Below are positions 7,367 to 7,941 of a stretch of DNA of 7,941 bases, one piece after another (the stretch's first letter is position 1; each line of letters opens with the position of its first letter). This DNA comes from JASJHI01 sp033791105 (GTDB lineage: Bacteria > Actinomycetota > Acidimicrobiia > Acidimicrobiales > Ilumatobacteraceae). Made by a program: the position numbers and the translations under genes. The stretch covers positions 1 through 7,941 of the forward strand of contig JASJHI010000183.1 in NCBI GenBank assembly GCA_033791105.1, in the 5' to 3' direction. The notes under the pieces are model-generated. The model did not search any database and had not been told where the DNA came from. It was given only the letters and a program-made list of their open reading frames with translations.

Positions 7367-7541
7367 CCGATGGGAGAGTCGCCGGCCATCGTGCCGTCGA
7401 CGCCGAAGGAGCAACCGCCCCGGAATCTCTCAGGCCACCGGACCGTCGGAGTAAGGCAGGCTGGAGAGCGAGACGCACGTCTCCGCCGAAGGGGAAAGCC
7501 GCGACAGCGGTGAAACTCTCAGGCATCGACGACAGCAGGGG
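7367..7541 (+). promoter_or_regulatory. Tandem glycine riboswitch (two gcvT-type aptamers)
   Basis: Two glycine aptamers lie in the leader of gcvP. Aptamer 1 runs 7367-7449. Its closing helix pairs CCGATGG (7367-7373) with CCGTCGG (7443-7449), it has the conserved GGAGAG, GCCGAAGGAGC (7402-7412) and CTCTCAGG (7427-7434), and it has an internal hairpin with stem parts GTCG/CGAC and CGGC/GCCG. Aptamer 2 starts at 7460. Its closing helix GCTG/CAGC is 7460-7463 with 7533-7536, GGAGAG is 7463-7468, the hairpin GAGAC/GTCTC is 7470-7474 with 7479-7483, the core GCCGAAGGGG is 7485-7494 and CTCTCAGGC is 7516-7524. Linker 7450-7459 is short, as usual for cooperative tandem aptamers. Glycine binding normally turns on glycine cleavage genes, which matches the gene downstream. 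Confidence 0.93.
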
Positions 7542-7562
7542 TACGACCCAACGGAGGCTGTC
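7531..7562 (+). promoter_or_regulatory. Riboswitch expression platform overlapping the gcvP ribosome binding site
   Basis: GACAGC (7531-7536) contains the 3' strand of the aptamer 2 closing helix and is exactly complementary to GCTGTC (7557-7562). The Shine-Dalgarno GGAGG (7553-7557), 7 nt before the GTG at 7565, lies inside the loop of that alternative hairpin and shares its last G with the stem. A small inner stem GGG/CCC (7539-7541 with 7547-7549) is also possible. There is no run of T after it, so translational rather than transcriptional control is inferred: glycine would hold GACAGC in the aptamer and free the ribosome site. Confidence 0.55.
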
Positions 7563-7564
7563 CC

Positions 7565-7941
7565 GTGCCGGAATCCATCGCTTCACTGTTCGACGACGAC
7601 GAGTTCGCGCGGCGTCACATCGGTCCAACGGATGTCGATGTCGACACGATGTTGTCCACGCTCGGCCTCGATTCGCTCGACGAGCTGCTCGGGGAGACCA
7701 TGCCCCCGGCGATCCGTTCGTCGGGTTCGTCGGATGTCCGGGGGGACGTCGCTGACGACGGCGTCCGTGAAGTCGAGGCGATCGCCCGCCTGCGCGAGCT
7801 CGCCGGACGAAACGAGGTGGTGACCAGCCTGATCGGGATGGGCTACCACGGCACGATCACTCCCCCGGTCATCGCCCGCAACGTGCTCGAGAACCCCGCC
7901 TGGTACACCGCGTACACCCCGTACCAGCCCGAGATCAGCCA
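7565..7941 (+). CDS. gcvP: Glycine dehydrogenase (decarboxylating), P-protein, N-terminal part
   Basis: This is the first 125 codons of the pyridoxal-phosphate enzyme that decarboxylates glycine and passes the aminomethyl group to the lipoyl arm of H-protein (GcvH) in the cytoplasmic glycine cleavage system. Family hallmarks are clear: FARRHIGP near residue 14, a LGLDSLDELLGETMPPAIR-like stretch, MGYHGTITPPVI, and LENPAWYTAYTPYQPEISQ near the window edge. P-proteins are about 950 residues, so most of the protein, including the PLP lysine, lies beyond the window. The GTG start has GGAGG 7 nt upstream and begins at the usual point of the family. It is the first gene after the glycine riboswitch; gcvT and gcvH are not in this window. 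Confidence 0.96.
   Translation, partial: MPESIASLFDDDEFARRHIGPTDVDVDTMLSTLGLDSLDELLGETMPPAIRSSGSSDVRGDVADDGVREVEAIARLRELAGRNEVVTSLIGMGYHGTITPPVIARNVLENPAWYTAYTPYQPEIS

Noticed and set aside
7321..7755. Plus-strand open frame of 144 codons across the gcvP leader
   Set aside because: It covers the riboswitch and overlaps gcvP in another frame. The RNA motifs and the gcvP protein explain the sequence.

Overview
The window is high-GC DNA with bacterial gene structure. It most likely comes from an actinobacterium. An Acidimicrobiia or Ilumatobacter-like source is my guess, based on the large secreted VWA/DUF11-type protein, the actinobacterial style of M23 peptidase and the gcvP leader; I could not check it by search. 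Three real genes are present, and all three appear to start with GTG.

Positions 1-4753 (minus strand) hold the N-terminal 1584 codons of a very large secreted protein whose C-terminus lies outside the window. It has a signal peptide, a von Willebrand factor A domain with a complete metal-binding (MIDAS) motif, two non-repeat beta-type domains, and a run of at least seven DUF11/DUF7507-like beta-sandwich repeats. A last domain is cut by the window edge. It reads as a cell-surface or matrix adhesin-like stalk protein.

Positions 4754-5119 are a divergent intergenic region. It holds the large gene's Shine-Dalgarno sequence, a strong dyad (CTCAAGT-TCA-ACTTGAG) and a plausible promoter placed so that the rightward gene's mRNA would be leaderless.

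Positions 5120-7279 (plus strand) encode a complete 719-residue exported peptidoglycan hydrolase. It has an Arg-rich signal sequence, six consecutive peptidoglycan-binding (PG_binding_1) repeats joined by Ala/Pro/Gly-rich linkers, and a C-terminal M23 (LytM-type) zinc endopeptidase domain with all expected catalytic residues.

Positions 7280-7564 carry the leader of the next gene, which contains a tandem glycine riboswitch. Its last conserved strand (GACAGC) is exactly complementary to GCTGTC, which touches the ribosome binding site, so translational control is likely. Positions 7565-7941 are the first 125 codons of gcvP, the P-protein (glycine decarboxylase) of the glycine cleavage system.

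The first two genes are both envelope-directed and share a promoter region, so they may be co-regulated cell-surface functions. The gcvP unit is metabolic and independently regulated. I see no tRNA, rRNA, CRISPR array, insertion sequence or clear Rho-independent terminator. I found no clearly new system. The more unusual points are the riboswitch expression platform, the leaderless promoter with its dyad, the six-repeat M23 protein and the cysteine pair in each domain of the large protein.
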